From positions 1-37,953 of the IMG/VR virus record IMGVR_UViG_3300034072_002254: a stretch of 37,953 nt of DNA; one strand, 5' to 3'. This stretch comes from a virus. The notes beneath the pieces are model-generated. The model was given only the letters and a program-made list of their open reading frames with translations. It did not search any database and was not told where the DNA came from. Each line of letters begins with the position of its first letter. The stretch's first letter is position 1. Shown in pieces: positions 8,594 to 17,302 of this stretch. Both the position numbers and the translations under genes were made by a program.

Positions 8594-8986
8594 TTATTCT
8601 TCCTCAGCTGTTGGTTCAACGGTCAATAAGCGAATAGTTACTTTGTACTGCCAATTGGGGTCATTGGCGGCCAGAACGTAACCGTCTACGGGTTTTGCAT
8701 CCACGGCCACTCCGCGTGAACGATCAAACACCACGGTAAATTCGCGGCCATCTGCCAGTTCTAATTGCATGGGGGCGGTGGTAGCTTCCAGTGCAAACAA
8801 GGCATCTACTAAAAACCGGGGTAACCAGCTTTCACCTAAAGTGATGGGGCGGCCAAATTTTTTAACACCGCCTTGAACGATCAAACCACCAGTGAGACTA
8901 CGCTCTTGCGATTGTTCCACCTGGTTGTAACTGAATTCGTCCTGCCATAAAAAATTGTCGGTAATGTCTACGCCACCCAAAATCAT
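8594..8986 (-). CDS. Small tail protein following the tape measure
   Basis: A 130-residue product, ATG at 8986, overlapping the tape-measure stop by 4 nt. No signal peptide or membrane segment. It starts MILGGVDITDNFLWQDEF, has a central LELADGREFTVVFD strand pair and ends in an acidic tail (TAEEE). Proteins of this size next to the tape measure are often distal-tail or tape-measure-associated proteins; no specific family is recognised. Confidence 0.6.
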   Translation of the reverse strand: MILGGVDITDNFLWQDEFSYNQVEQSQERSLTGGLIVQGGVKKFGRPITLGESWLPRFLVDALFALEATTAPMQLELADGREFTVVFDRSRGVAVDAKPVDGYVLAANDPNWQYKVTIRLLTVEPTAEEE

Positions 8987-11900
8987 TGTGTTGACCTCAA
9001 TCCTGCTTCACTTAAAAAATTCAATAGGCTATTAACATCATCCGCCGAGCCAGACAGGCTTGCGGTTTTGCCACTGGGCAATGCAATTTCAATCCGCTGT
9101 ACGTTCGTTGGAGTTTGCTGAGACTGTGGTTGGGGTTGTTGCTGTTGGTTTTGTTGCTGCTGTTGTTGAGCAGCAGTAGCAGCTTCCTCTGCTTTGCGAG
9201 CCAATTCGTTAGCCTTGGCTTGTTCCTGAGCTTGTTTTTCTTCCTGTATTTTTTTCTTGTTCAAGTCGTAAATTTCTTGAGCCACACGTAGTGCTTGTTG
9301 AGCATTAGCAATTGCATCTTTGTCGCCTGTACCTTTGGCCTCTTCGAGTTTTGCATTCAAGTCTGCGATTCGCGCCTCATAGGCTAACTGAGCCACGCGT
9401 TCGGCATTGCCTTGCAGGTTTGCCAACTCGCTTTGCAAACTGTTGAGAGTGCCGAGTGTGGATGCGCGGAAATTGTCCATCTGTTGTTGTGCAGATTTGA
9501 TCTGGTTTTTCAGCGCGGAGAGGTCGGCTTGATTTAAAAGGCTGGTGGAACTGGCGGCGCCGCGTGCAGAGCTAATAAAGTCTCGGGCGGAAATAGCACC
9601 ATCTGCATAGGCTTGCTGCAATTTTTGCAATGCCAACTGTTGCTCTGCGTATTCTTTTTTGACGATCTCGGCATTGACCATCGTGTCGCGTAAGTAGCGA
9701 CTGATGCCGGTGAAGTCAGCACCGAGCGCAACCTTTTGCAAACGGTCAATTTCATTAGTGGCGTCACTGATTGATTGCTTCAGTTCAGCAAAATCACCGG
9801 TAATTGGAGCCGTGTTAGGCCGTACCCCTTGCAGCTTTTCAAATGCAGCTAACGCCGCTGGCCCCAGGGCTTCAATTTCGCCGCGCAGCTCTGCATAAAC
9901 ATCCTGCAACCATTTGGCAGCACCACCGACAGTCTGCATTTTTTGTGCAGCATCGTTGGATGCGACAGAGATCATCCCCCATGAGGCGGCGGCCTCTTTG
10001 TTTGCATCAGTTGCAGCTTTCTGAGCATTCGCATTTGTCAGAATGTTGTTGGCTTGTTGATTCAACTGTGCGTTTAGCCCGATCAATGCCTCTTGGGTGA
10101 TTACGCCGTCGGCAGCGAGCTGCTGCAGAGCAGATCTGGTCGCATCAATTTCCTGTTTTGTATCCAAGCTTTTGAGCGTCGCAAGCAGGCCAGCCTTTAG
10201 AATTTTATTGGTGTCTTCGCCTGCAACTGAGGTCTCATTCAGTTTCTGTGCGAGTTGTGTAAAGTTAGAAATGGCAGCAGCGCTGTCAGCATCAATACCA
10301 GTGAGTACTTCACCAACATCAACACCCAAACGCTGTGCAGCCGCGCGCATGTCGCCATCCATAAGTGCACTGAGCGCACTTAAACTTGCCTGGGCACCGC
10401 TGGCACTGCTTTGTACTTTTTTCAGTGCATCTTCTATAAACCCACCAAAGCTTGAATACTGCTCATTGCTCAGGCTTTTCAAAAATGCAGCTAAACCGTT
10501 TTGTAGTTGGTCTTTTGTGGCCGCACCTTCAAACGCAATATTTTGGATGGCAGTTGCAAGCGCTTGAATACCACCTTCGCCACTTGCAAGCGCTTCCGCA
10601 CCAATGGCCGCTATCGCTTCAGTGACATCGCCGCTCGTGCTTTTTACTTGGGAAAATTTGGCCAGCAGAGCATCGACCTGTGCTAGGTAATTTTGGCGCT
10701 CTTGCTGCGCCAGCTTCATCGCGTCAACATTTGCACGCTCGGCTTTTTCCGCTTCGGTGATCTGATCCGTAGCCAAACGCCATTTGCCGGTATAGCTATC
10801 GATGGCTACAGCACCGGCATCTTGTGCAGCGATAATTTCATCGAGTGATTTAACGGCCATACCAGTTTGCTGATTAAATTCAGCAATTCGATCTGTCGCT
10901 TCTGATTGGGCCTTGGCCTCTGCCGCTTGTGATTGAGCGACTCGGGCTTTGGCTTCGCGCAGCTGGTTATAGGCCGACACCGCTTTGGTGATCTGATCCA
11001 ACACAAAAACCCAAGGCAATGCGCGCATTGCATTTGCCAGCAAGCCTGTTTGGGTAGTTGCCGTTTTTTTGCTGTTGGTTAATTCGATAAAGTTGCGCGC
11101 AAGATTTTTAGTATCGTTCGCATACTCCACCAGTTTCATAGCGGCATAAGCTTTTGCCAGTAGCGCAACGGTACCGATGTTATCTTTTATCGCCAGCACT
11201 ACCGCTTTTGATGATTCAGCAACCGAAATAAAACCATCGCTAATACGCTGCGCCCACTCCTTCAGTTCGCCAGTAGCTTTCAGCTCCTGGATGTAATCAA
11301 TCAGTTGACGCAATTGATCCTTGGCATAATCCAACGCACCTGATTGAGCGATCTCATTTAAAAAGAGTTGCCATTCGTCGGTGAGGTTGGAAATATAGCC
11401 TGACAGCAGACTCATGTTCTGCGCAGCAGCACCTGCACTTTGCCTGCCCATTTCATCGATCAATGCTTTGATAGTGTCGCGACCAAGCAAACCGGCCTCG
11501 GACATTTTTTGCAGTTCTGCGGTATTTTTACCGGTGACTTTAGCGAGCAAATCCCATACAGGAACTCCGCGCTCCACCAGCTGCATAATCTCTTCACCCT
11601 GCAGCTTTTGTTTTGCCCAGGCTTGCCCCAATGCCAGGGAAATACCCTCTACCGCTTCATAGCCTTTGCCCAATTTTGCAGACTGATCCACGATGGCTTG
11701 CATAGAACCATCCAAAGGATCAAGCCCAAAGTTTTTTAGCCGCAGGAATGTGTCGGTTACTTCTTGCAGTTGGAGGGGCGTGTTTCTGGCAAAGTCTTTT
11801 ACCCATGCTGTGGCCTGTTCGCCAGCGGCTAACGACCCCATGGTTTGATTCATCTGCAGTGACAGGCGCTCGAATTGATCGCCGGTATTCAGCATGTCAC

Positions 11901-12438
11901 GCAATGCGTTTTTGATTGTGTTGATACTAACTGCAGCCGCGGCAAGTCCTAGCAGACGTTTAGTGAGCGCGCCAATGGACGTGCCTGCTTTAACGCTCGC
12001 AGCATCAACATTATTTAATTCTGAGTTGGTGCCTTTTAATTCCTGGCGCGCTGTTTCAATTGGCTTGCCCGCTGCGTCATAGCGTTGCGCTAATTTACTT
12101 GCAGCGGTACCGGCTTTATCTGCAGCAGCAGCGCTTGCGTTTGCAGAACTTGCAATGCCGTCAATCGCACTGTCTGCATTTTTCAGTGAAGTGGATGCAT
12201 CGCGCGCATTTTCGCTAACGCCATCTAGCGCTGAATTTAATTTACTGGTACCGGAGCTGGCACTGCTCGCATCACTACCAAGGTCTTTCGCTGCTTCGCC
12301 CAGGGAATCAACAGACTTGCTTGCATCAGCACTGGTGGTATCTAAGGCTTCAACGTCTTTGCGGAATTTAGATACAACATCGCCAGCCGCGTTTTTGGCT
12401 TTAATGATGAAGTTAAGAACTGAATCTTTTACGGCCAT
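8983..12438 (-). CDS. Tail tape measure protein
   Basis: An 1151-residue product that sets tail length and is threaded through the tail tube. The N-terminal 150 residues are an A/S/D-rich helical segment. Residues about 185-360 carry the tape-measure N-terminal domain (QFERLSLQMNQTMGSLAAG, LKNFGLDPLDGSMQAIVDQ, GLLGRDTIKALIDEMG). Long alanine- and glutamine-rich coiled coils fill the rest, and the C-terminus has a glutamine-rich run before a short conserved end. There is no peptidase or transglycosylase motif. The length suggests a tail of roughly 170 nm if the usual 1.5 Angstrom per residue holds. It follows a terminator hairpin at 12472-12495. Confidence 0.9.
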   Translation of the reverse strand: MAVKDSVLNFIIKAKNAAGDVVSKFRKDVEALDTTSADASKSVDSLGEAAKDLGSDASSASSGTSKLNSALDGVSENARDASTSLKNADSAIDGIASSANASAAAADKAGTAASKLAQRYDAAGKPIETARQELKGTNSELNNVDAASVKAGTSIGALTKRLLGLAAAAVSINTIKNALRDMLNTGDQFERLSLQMNQTMGSLAAGEQATAWVKDFARNTPLQLQEVTDTFLRLKNFGLDPLDGSMQAIVDQSAKLGKGYEAVEGISLALGQAWAKQKLQGEEIMQLVERGVPVWDLLAKVTGKNTAELQKMSEAGLLGRDTIKALIDEMGRQSAGAAAQNMSLLSGYISNLTDEWQLFLNEIAQSGALDYAKDQLRQLIDYIQELKATGELKEWAQRISDGFISVAESSKAVVLAIKDNIGTVALLAKAYAAMKLVEYANDTKNLARNFIELTNSKKTATTQTGLLANAMRALPWVFVLDQITKAVSAYNQLREAKARVAQSQAAEAKAQSEATDRIAEFNQQTGMAVKSLDEIIAAQDAGAVAIDSYTGKWRLATDQITEAEKAERANVDAMKLAQQERQNYLAQVDALLAKFSQVKSTSGDVTEAIAAIGAEALASGEGGIQALATAIQNIAFEGAATKDQLQNGLAAFLKSLSNEQYSSFGGFIEDALKKVQSSASGAQASLSALSALMDGDMRAAAQRLGVDVGEVLTGIDADSAAAISNFTQLAQKLNETSVAGEDTNKILKAGLLATLKSLDTKQEIDATRSALQQLAADGVITQEALIGLNAQLNQQANNILTNANAQKAATDANKEAAASWGMISVASNDAAQKMQTVGGAAKWLQDVYAELRGEIEALGPAALAAFEKLQGVRPNTAPITGDFAELKQSISDATNEIDRLQKVALGADFTGISRYLRDTMVNAEIVKKEYAEQQLALQKLQQAYADGAISARDFISSARGAASSTSLLNQADLSALKNQIKSAQQQMDNFRASTLGTLNSLQSELANLQGNAERVAQLAYEARIADLNAKLEEAKGTGDKDAIANAQQALRVAQEIYDLNKKKIQEEKQAQEQAKANELARKAEEAATAAQQQQQQNQQQQPQPQSQQTPTNVQRIEIALPSGKTASLSGSADDVNSLLNFLSEAGLRSTQ

Positions 12439-12471
12439 GCTGAATCCTGAATTAAAACTTTATGCACTAAC

Positions 12472-12495
12472 AAAAAAGGCACCCTGCGGTGCCTT
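12472..12495 (-). terminator. Intrinsic terminator between tail tube and tape measure genes
   Basis: In leftward RNA an 8-bp stem AAGGCACC/GGTGCCTT with loop GCAG runs straight into TTTTTT. It lies in the 95-nt gap (12439-12533) between the tail tube and tape measure genes. It probably acts as a partial terminator lowering expression of the distal tail genes relative to the abundant tube protein. Confidence 0.75.
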
Positions 12496-12533
12496 CTGTG
12501 ATCCGCCGCAGCAGATTGGAGTTGATCTGCGCA

Positions 12534-13292
12534 TTAGGTTGCCTGCGCAATACGCATGTATTTCGATAAGCCCGAACCGTTGACGGTATTGGAACTCAAC
12601 ACATCGAAGCTCAAGGGAATTTCACCAAATTCAGAGCCGAGGAAAGCGAGGCCGCTGGTAGGCGAAAACTTAATGCGGTGGTTTGTGATGGCGACTGGCT
12701 TACCAGATTGCGCATCATTCACACCATCGAAGTGGAGGCGGAACTCCTGACCGGAAGCAACTAAGGCTTCCATGATTGCACCGACTGCTTTGGTGTAAGA
12801 GACCTTCACACCGGTGTTGTTGATATCACCATCGCCATTTACGACAATACCGGTAGAGGTAATGGTGTAATCCTCATCAACGGTGAGCGCGGCATCAGCA
12901 GCCGTTTTAATGGTAATAGGCTGGCTATGGTCGATAGGAAAATCGAACGGGATTAACTCTCCATCGACTCCAGCGCATTCATGCACTTCGTCGTTAACGG
13001 TTCCGGCTACTACTGCAGTCACCGCACCACGCAGTGCAAGTGCAAGGTTTTTGGCCGTGAAGTCATGCAGAACCACACTACCAGTAAAGCTGCTGATTTT
13101 ACTTTGCACGTTCGCATTACCGCCGCCGGGTGTCATGTAATTTGGCAGCTCTTGTTTTTCTTCATCGAATGCATACTCAAGTTGGCTACAGTTACCAATA
13201 TTGAGTAAGCCGCCAGCACTGCCGATTAACTCCAAGTAAATGGCACCAACACCGATATAAGACATTTCTTGATGTTTAACTGAAAAAGCCAT
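12534..13292 (-). CDS. Major tail tube protein (probable)
   Basis: A 252-residue product, ATG at 13292 with a strong SD AGGAGG 6 nt upstream, fitting an abundant structural protein. Beta-rich throughout: SYIGVGAIYLELIGSAGGLL, a strand-rich middle (ITIKTAADAALTVDEDYTI) and a C-terminal AFLGSEFGEIPLSFDVL segment typical of tail-tube folds. It sits between the 143-residue tail-completion-like gene and the tape measure, the usual tube position. A strong terminator follows. No sheath gene is present, so the tail is likely non-contractile. Confidence 0.75.
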   Translation of the reverse strand: MAFSVKHQEMSYIGVGAIYLELIGSAGGLLNIGNCSQLEYAFDEEKQELPNYMTPGGGNANVQSKISSFTGSVVLHDFTAKNLALALRGAVTAVVAGTVNDEVHECAGVDGELIPFDFPIDHSQPITIKTAADAALTVDEDYTITSTGIVVNGDGDINNTGVKVSYTKAVGAIMEALVASGQEFRLHFDGVNDAQSGKPVAITNHRIKFSPTSGLAFLGSEFGEIPLSFDVLSSNTVNGSGLSKYMRIAQAT

Positions 13293-13336
13293 GTTGGCCT
13301 CCTGATGAGTTAATAAAAAATTTTGTGGTTAAACGT

Positions 13337-13768
13337 TTAATTGCCGACGGTGTAACTAGTGCTAAAAACATCGAGCCACAACAGATTGGTTTTGTCGTAA
13401 TCCAAAACATTTCCCTCTATCCAACGACACGCATCCAAACAGCCCTCTGGTTGCCACCCCATTAATGCTTTGCGCACACGCCCGATTACGGGGCCGATAT
13501 CTTGTAGAGCTGCCGCACCGGTGGTATCCCGGTAATTCCTACCAACTGAAATAACTCCGAATGTGACCTCAGCAATTGCTTTTTTAAGTCCTGCGGGTTT
13601 ATCCGCACTTTTGTTTCTCTCTTTTGAAGTCACAACGTACAAGGTGTTGTGCCTAAAGCTGCCAACTCGCTCTACAGCAGCGTACTCAGCTGCACCGAAT
13701 ACTTTTTCAAAATTAAATTGCGGATCACGCAACCGATCCTGAATTAACTCAGCGTTAAAAAAATCCAT
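13337..13768 (-). CDS. Tail completion or terminator-like protein (Mu gp37 position)
   Basis: A 143-residue product, ATG at 13768, just after the upstream stop at 13770. It has charged, mixed alpha/beta sequence with RVGSFRHNTLYVVTSKER and TFGVISVGRNYRD strands, resembling DUF1834/gp37-type tail-completion proteins rather than an enzyme. Mu-like phages place such a gene immediately after the gp36 homologue and before the tail tube. Function by position and size: caps or completes the tail. Confidence 0.6.
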   Translation of the reverse strand: MDFFNAELIQDRLRDPQFNFEKVFGAAEYAAVERVGSFRHNTLYVVTSKERNKSADKPAGLKKAIAEVTFGVISVGRNYRDTTGAAALQDIGPVIGRVRKALMGWQPEGCLDACRWIEGNVLDYDKTNLLWLDVFSTSYTVGN

Positions 13769-13769
13769 A

Positions 13770-14279
13770 TCAAAAATCCTTCAGTGCATCGCGCATGCGG
13801 CTGCTGCCTTTGCATACTTGCGGCATGCCAGCACCGGTTTCCACTACTTCATCATCCGCGCCCAGAGAAAGCTTTCCGCTCGCGGTTTGTTCAAGTAGGC
13901 GCAGCGCATCTTTGTAATCGCGCACAATAATGTCGTCGCTCTCGATGCTCCTCCGGTTTTTGTGCAAGTAGTAACGAGTGATCGCGCGACTCCATACAAC
14001 TACCAAACGCGGTACAGGAACCAGCGGGAGTGAATAACCTGCTTTGCGTAAGTAGCCGTCAATCACGCCGTCGGCATCGGCCACTGCATCCTCAATACGT
14101 GCCAGTGCTTCATCGGCGTGTGCTACTTGCTCTTCATCAAATGCACTACGGTCACCACCACTTAACGTCAGTGCCATTAATTCGTAAGGCACCATGTCTT
14201 TGGCTTCATCGCTCGCCACTTCAGCCAGCTCACGTGAGCCGGGGCGATCAAGCAACTGTTGGTGGGTGATGTAAGGCAT
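13770..14279 (-). CDS. Head-tail connector, DUF1320 / Mu gp36 family
   Basis: A 169-residue product from ATG at 14279; the open frame continues upstream to 14345 but the MPYITHQQLLDRPG start is the family norm. Helical features VAHADEALARIEDAVADADGVIDGYL and WSRAITRYYLHKNR match the gp36/DUF1320 pattern. It sits between the gp35-like and gp37-like genes as in Mu. The family acts at the head-tail interface. Confidence 0.8.
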   Translation of the reverse strand: MPYITHQQLLDRPGSRELAEVASDEAKDMVPYELMALTLSGGDRSAFDEEQVAHADEALARIEDAVADADGVIDGYLRKAGYSLPLVPVPRLVVVWSRAITRYYLHKNRRSIESDDIIVRDYKDALRLLEQTASGKLSLGADDEVVETGAGMPQVCKGSSRMRDALKDF

Positions 14280-14416
14280 GTTCAATCTCGAATAGGTGCT
14301 GCACCTGGGTTGTGCCAGTGCAGCGTTCTTTGTCGGGCTACCCAATCACTACTCACAACAACAGTGGTCAGGATTATCGAGCCGCCCTAGGAGCAACCCG
14401 ACACGCCCTCTCGGGG

Positions 14417-14749
14417 TTATTCTTCTTCCGGTACCGCAAACTCAATTGCAGTGATGGCTTCAATCAGTGCATCTTTTTTCATTTGATCTGCACCGGCGAC
14501 TTCCAAATCAATTGCAATTTTTTTCAGTGCAGCAGCGCTCAACTTATTCAGCTCTACTACACGGCCATCTTTAGTGACTACACCGGTGAGCGTTGCAGTG
14601 GGTTCACCATCGGCTTCTTTGATCGAACCATTGGCGAGTAGCGATTTAATTTTTTCTGCGTTCACACCATCTGGCAGCGGTTGTTCTGCTGAAATAATTT
14701 GTTTGCCGATGGCAATGGCGCAGAGTGCGATGTAATTTTTTTTGCTCAT
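14417..14749 (-). CDS. Mu gp35 / FluMu HI1506-like protein
   Basis: A 110-residue product, ATG at 14749. The N-terminal part (NYIALCAIAIGKQIISAEQPLPDGV) matches the FluMu N-terminal domain found in the gene after the major capsid gene of Mu-like phages. The C-terminal half has a SAP/Rho-type helical look (LNKLSAAALKKIAIDLEVAG). No catalytic motif. Its role is unknown; it may help head assembly. About 135 nt of noncoding sequence follows, with an imperfect CCCGA/TCGGG hairpin (about 14396-14417) that lacks a clear T-run. Confidence 0.75.
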   Translation of the reverse strand: MSKKNYIALCAIAIGKQIISAEQPLPDGVNAEKIKSLLANGSIKEADGEPTATLTGVVTKDGRVVELNKLSAAALKKIAIDLEVAGADQMKKDALIEAITAIEFAVPEEE

Positions 14750-14820
14750 GGGGATTACCTGCTGAGTGTCAGAATGGTTTTGTTAGAGGTTCCCGTCCTT
14801 GGGTGTCATGGCTGACTCGA

Positions 14821-15765
14821 TTAGCCGCTGAACGCAGCACCGGCACCAATAAACAGGTAGCCCGCATCTGCACCGGCAATGACAGGTGAATACTCGTTGT
14901 TGACGGGATACATCCAAGACTTGTTGCTGTTTTTATACCAAGGTTGCTCAACGGCAGGGTTGCCTGTCAGGGTGTAGGTGTAACCGAACGACGGCAGCGC
15001 GTTATTCATGCTGCCAATTTCGGTGTAAGCAAGCACCGCATCCGCACCCCACGCCGCCACAGAGGTGCCGCTGCTGTTGATGTATTTAGTGCGGCCCACA
15101 GCGATTTCTTCGATGTCGAGTTTTGCCGCAAGCATCGCAGGAGTGATGATGAGATCTTCAACTTCACCGCGTGTGAATAAACCAAGCGTATGCGGGTTGA
15201 GAATAAGTGCGCGCCAAGCAGCACCAGACAACACGAACTTGTTTGGTTCAAAACCTGTCTCATCCGCGACTTGTTCCATGCCGAGTTTGATGCCAGTCAC
15301 AGGGCTAACATCAGGGTTATTCCAGCTGGATGCAGTTAAATCAATTTTATTTCCCGATGCATAACGGCTTGCATCCCGCGCCAATGTCGCCTGCTCAATT
15401 TCTTGCGAGCGACGAATCACGCTCATTGCGTTATTAACAGCACCTGTACCCAAATCAATACCAGGAATTGCATCCGCATCTCGCAAGTGTTCACGAGGAA
15501 CTTTACCGTTCACACTGTCTTGCACCAGCGCATAAGGTTTACCCGCATAGCCAAAATCAATTTCAGCAACATCTCCACCGGGTGCGCGGCGCAAGTTATA
15601 TTTCCGCCAGCTGTCTTTGTTGAACTCGATAACCTGACCGCCGGATGCGGTGACCGGTACAACGGGGAATAACAAATTGCCCACAAAACGTGGGTCTTTA
15701 TAGCCACGCGCCACGGTAGATAAAATCGGATCGACTACCCGCACTTGCTTGTTGTTCATTGACAT
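14821..15765 (-). CDS. Major capsid protein
   Basis: A 314-residue product that builds the icosahedral shell. I chose ATG 15765 because GAGGG lies 7 nt upstream, ideal spacing; an ATG at 15771 is 1 nt from that SD and less likely. Features include RGYKDPRFVGNLLFPVVPV, FNKDSWRKYNLRRAPGGDV and the mid-protein VSPVTGIKLGMEQVADETGF, the pattern of capsid proteins in transposable siphophages. The gene follows the DUF2190-like protein, and the gp35 homologue comes next. Confidence 0.85.
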   Translation of the reverse strand: MSMNNKQVRVVDPILSTVARGYKDPRFVGNLLFPVVPVTASGGQVIEFNKDSWRKYNLRRAPGGDVAEIDFGYAGKPYALVQDSVNGKVPREHLRDADAIPGIDLGTGAVNNAMSVIRRSQEIEQATLARDASRYASGNKIDLTASSWNNPDVSPVTGIKLGMEQVADETGFEPNKFVLSGAAWRALILNPHTLGLFTRGEVEDLIITPAMLAAKLDIEEIAVGRTKYINSSGTSVAAWGADAVLAYTEIGSMNNALPSFGYTYTLTGNPAVEQPWYKNSNKSWMYPVNNEYSPVIAGADAGYLFIGAGAAFSG

Positions 15766-15827
15766 TTTCATGCCCTCATAAAATGTGATTTAAATTCGCA
15801 ATACTGAAAACTGAAAAGCGTTATCGG

Positions 15828-16172
15828 TTATGGCGCTGGTTGCTTGTCGATGAGGATCTCTACTGGCTGATCCGCACCGGCACCGAACAACAAAATGCCC
15901 ATGCTCACACCGGTGGTATGGGCAACCACTTTGCCACCGGTACCTACTTGCACACGTGCGCCGGCGGTCAGTGCCGCTCCGGCAATGGCGGTAGTAGTGC
16001 CCAACACATCCACGGCAAAATCTTCACCTACGGCGGCATCGTGAGTGGCAAAGCCCACTGCATCCGCTCCGGCAGCGGCAATCGCACCCGCAGCGGTTAC
16101 AGCTAAAAATTTTCCAATCACCGCAGTGGCATTTCGGGTGATGGTAAGAACAGGTTTTTTCTGCGTACTCAT
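15828..16172 (-). CDS. Capsid decoration-type protein, DUF2190-like
   Basis: A 114-residue product, ATG at 16172 with SD GAGGG 8 nt upstream. It is A/G/V/T-rich (VIGKFLAVTAAGAIAAAGADAVGFATHD) with the beta-sandwich character of DUF2190-type proteins, which decorate or stabilise the shell. Position between protease/scaffold and major capsid is the classical place for this protein. Confidence 0.75.
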   Translation of the reverse strand: MSTQKKPVLTITRNATAVIGKFLAVTAAGAIAAAGADAVGFATHDAAVGEDFAVDVLGTTTAIAGAALTAGARVQVGTGGKVVAHTTGVSMGILLFGAGADQPVEILIDKQPAP

Positions 16173-16233
16173 GGTGGTGCCCTCAAAATATTAACGAATA
16201 GAATCTGCTCGCCTCTGGGCAAAGCAGTACTGG

Positions 16234-16746
16234 CTATGCGCGAACTACCTGAGCAGCTTGGGCATAACTGATGTTGTGTTTTTCCGCGTGTGCCTGGATC
16301 TTGTTGTGCAGCTCCAGTTGTTTTGCATCCACACTGAATCCGTTAGGTGCTGCAAAACTGGAAGTCTCTTGGGAACCGTCTTCCTCACGCGCTGAGTGCT
16401 CCGCAAAATCCACTCGCGGTGGCAGCTTGCTCAAAAAATCACGCAGTACATCGGCAGTGGGTTGGGTAACAGTTTTGCCATCACCATCGGCAAAACTCAC
16501 CTCTTGGTCAGCAGGTAATGCAGCCAACACCGCAACGATTCCGGTTTTCTCTACCGGCAACAGCTTTCCACTTTTAATCAGCCCTTCAGCGAACGAATCA
16601 ATTTCATCCTCACGAGCTTTCTTTTCTTTTTCAGCCAGCGCTCTTTCACGGGCATCGAGGTCTTTTTGCTTATCCGCAAAACTGGCTTGGTCTTGTTCCA
16701 GTTTTTGTTTTTGTTTATCGAGTTCGGCTTGGTCTGGTGTGCCCAT
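16234..16746 (-). CDS. Nested scaffold protein, Mu gpZ-like internal start
   Basis: An in-frame internal ATG at 16746 has SD AGGAG exactly 6 nt upstream (16757-16753). It would give a 170-residue protein starting MGTPDQAELDKQKQK, consisting of the coiled-coil region and the C-terminus without the protease domain. In Mu, gene Z is an in-frame internal product of I and acts as the head scaffold. The SD is seen in the sequence; expression is inferred. Confidence 0.7.
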   Translation of the reverse strand: MGTPDQAELDKQKQKLEQDQASFADKQKDLDARERALAEKEKKAREDEIDSFAEGLIKSGKLLPVEKTGIVAVLAALPADQEVSFADGDGKTVTQPTADVLRDFLSKLPPRVDFAEHSAREEDGSQETSSFAAPNGFSVDAKQLELHNKIQAHAEKHNISYAQAAQVVRA

Positions 16747-17217
16747 GGTTGGCTCCTGTGAGTCGGCAAAATTAATGGTGATGAGATCGGCATCGTCTGC
16801 ATCAGCAAACGACGGTTGTTTTAAACCGGGAACTGCAGGGGGAACGGCACCCAAAAAACCAATGTGGCGTAAGTAGTAAACGCCAGGTACTGGGTTACGT
16901 GGATTGGTTGGTGACCAGAAGGATGCGCTGATGCTGTCGTAACGCTCGTTATTCACCGCATCTGCAAATGCAGGGTCAACATTCGCAGGTTCAGCGAGCA
17001 CTACGTTGTTGCTGCTGAGCGAAAGTGAAACAGCATGGCCATAAGCTGGATCGTCAATACGCGGGTGACCAATAACGAGTGGCGCTTTGTGTTTTGCAAT
17101 ATCGTAAGCGGCAACTGTCGCGGCAACATCCGATGCACTGAAGGTAAGCTTCGCACCTTCCACTGAAACGAAAGTACCTGGGCGGAAAATTTCCAGAAGT
17201 TTTTTGGCTGCTGCCAT
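16234..17217 (-). CDS. Head maturation protease, Mu gpI-like, with scaffold domain
   Basis: A 327-residue product, ATG at 17217. The N-terminal half (1-150) has the Mu I protease pattern: APLVIGHPRIDDPAYGHAVSL, ERYDSISASFW, YYLRHIGFLGAVPPAVPGL. The second half is a long charged coiled coil (LDKQKQKLEQDQASFADKQK onwards), the scaffold part. In Mu this gene encodes protease and, by internal initiation, scaffold Z; the same appears here (16746 start). The SD GAGAG sits in an inverted repeat that may hide it. Confidence 0.85.
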   Translation of the reverse strand: MAAAKKLLEIFRPGTFVSVEGAKLTFSASDVAATVAAYDIAKHKAPLVIGHPRIDDPAYGHAVSLSLSSNNVVLAEPANVDPAFADAVNNERYDSISASFWSPTNPRNPVPGVYYLRHIGFLGAVPPAVPGLKQPSFADADDADLITINFADSQEPTMGTPDQAELDKQKQKLEQDQASFADKQKDLDARERALAEKEKKAREDEIDSFAEGLIKSGKLLPVEKTGIVAVLAALPADQEVSFADGDGKTVTQPTADVLRDFLSKLPPRVDFAEHSAREEDGSQETSSFAAPNGFSVDAKQLELHNKIQAHAEKHNISYAQAAQVVRA

Positions 17218-17223
17218 GAGGTT

Positions 17224-17255
17224 TGCTCTCAACCGTTTTTAATGTATTGAGAGCA
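17224..17255 (-). promoter_or_regulatory. Inverted repeat covering the protease SD
   Basis: TGCTCTCAA and TTGAGAGCA form a perfect 9-bp stem with a 14-nt spacer immediately upstream of the protease start at 17217. In the leftward mRNA the 3' arm contains GAGAG, the likely SD. Folding would lower initiation, so translation may be controlled. Function is inferred. Confidence 0.5.
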
Positions 17256-17302
17256 GATTACGCAGGGGTTTCGGTTTTGTATTTTGACGCCGGTCAAAAC
17301 CT
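17255..17302 (-). promoter_or_regulatory. Candidate late promoter for head genes (PI equivalent)
   Basis: The palindrome TTTTGAC-N4-GTCAAAA (17282-17299; left flank extends to GTA) is followed after 21 nt on the minus strand by the -10-like TAATCT (17260-17255). The same spacing is seen at the com and lysis promoters. Transcription would start near 17248, just before the inverted repeat ahead of the protease gene. In Mu the C-dependent PI promoter lies at the same place, upstream of I. Confidence 0.6.

Noticed and set aside
9110-9180. CTG/GTT-rich run within the tape measure gene as a possible repeat array
   Set aside because: It encodes the glutamine-rich stretch of the tape measure C-terminus; not a CRISPR or tandem array with fixed units.
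14395-14420. CCCGA/TCGGG hairpin after the gp35-like gene as a terminator
   Set aside because: The stem is short with a bulge and no T-run follows.
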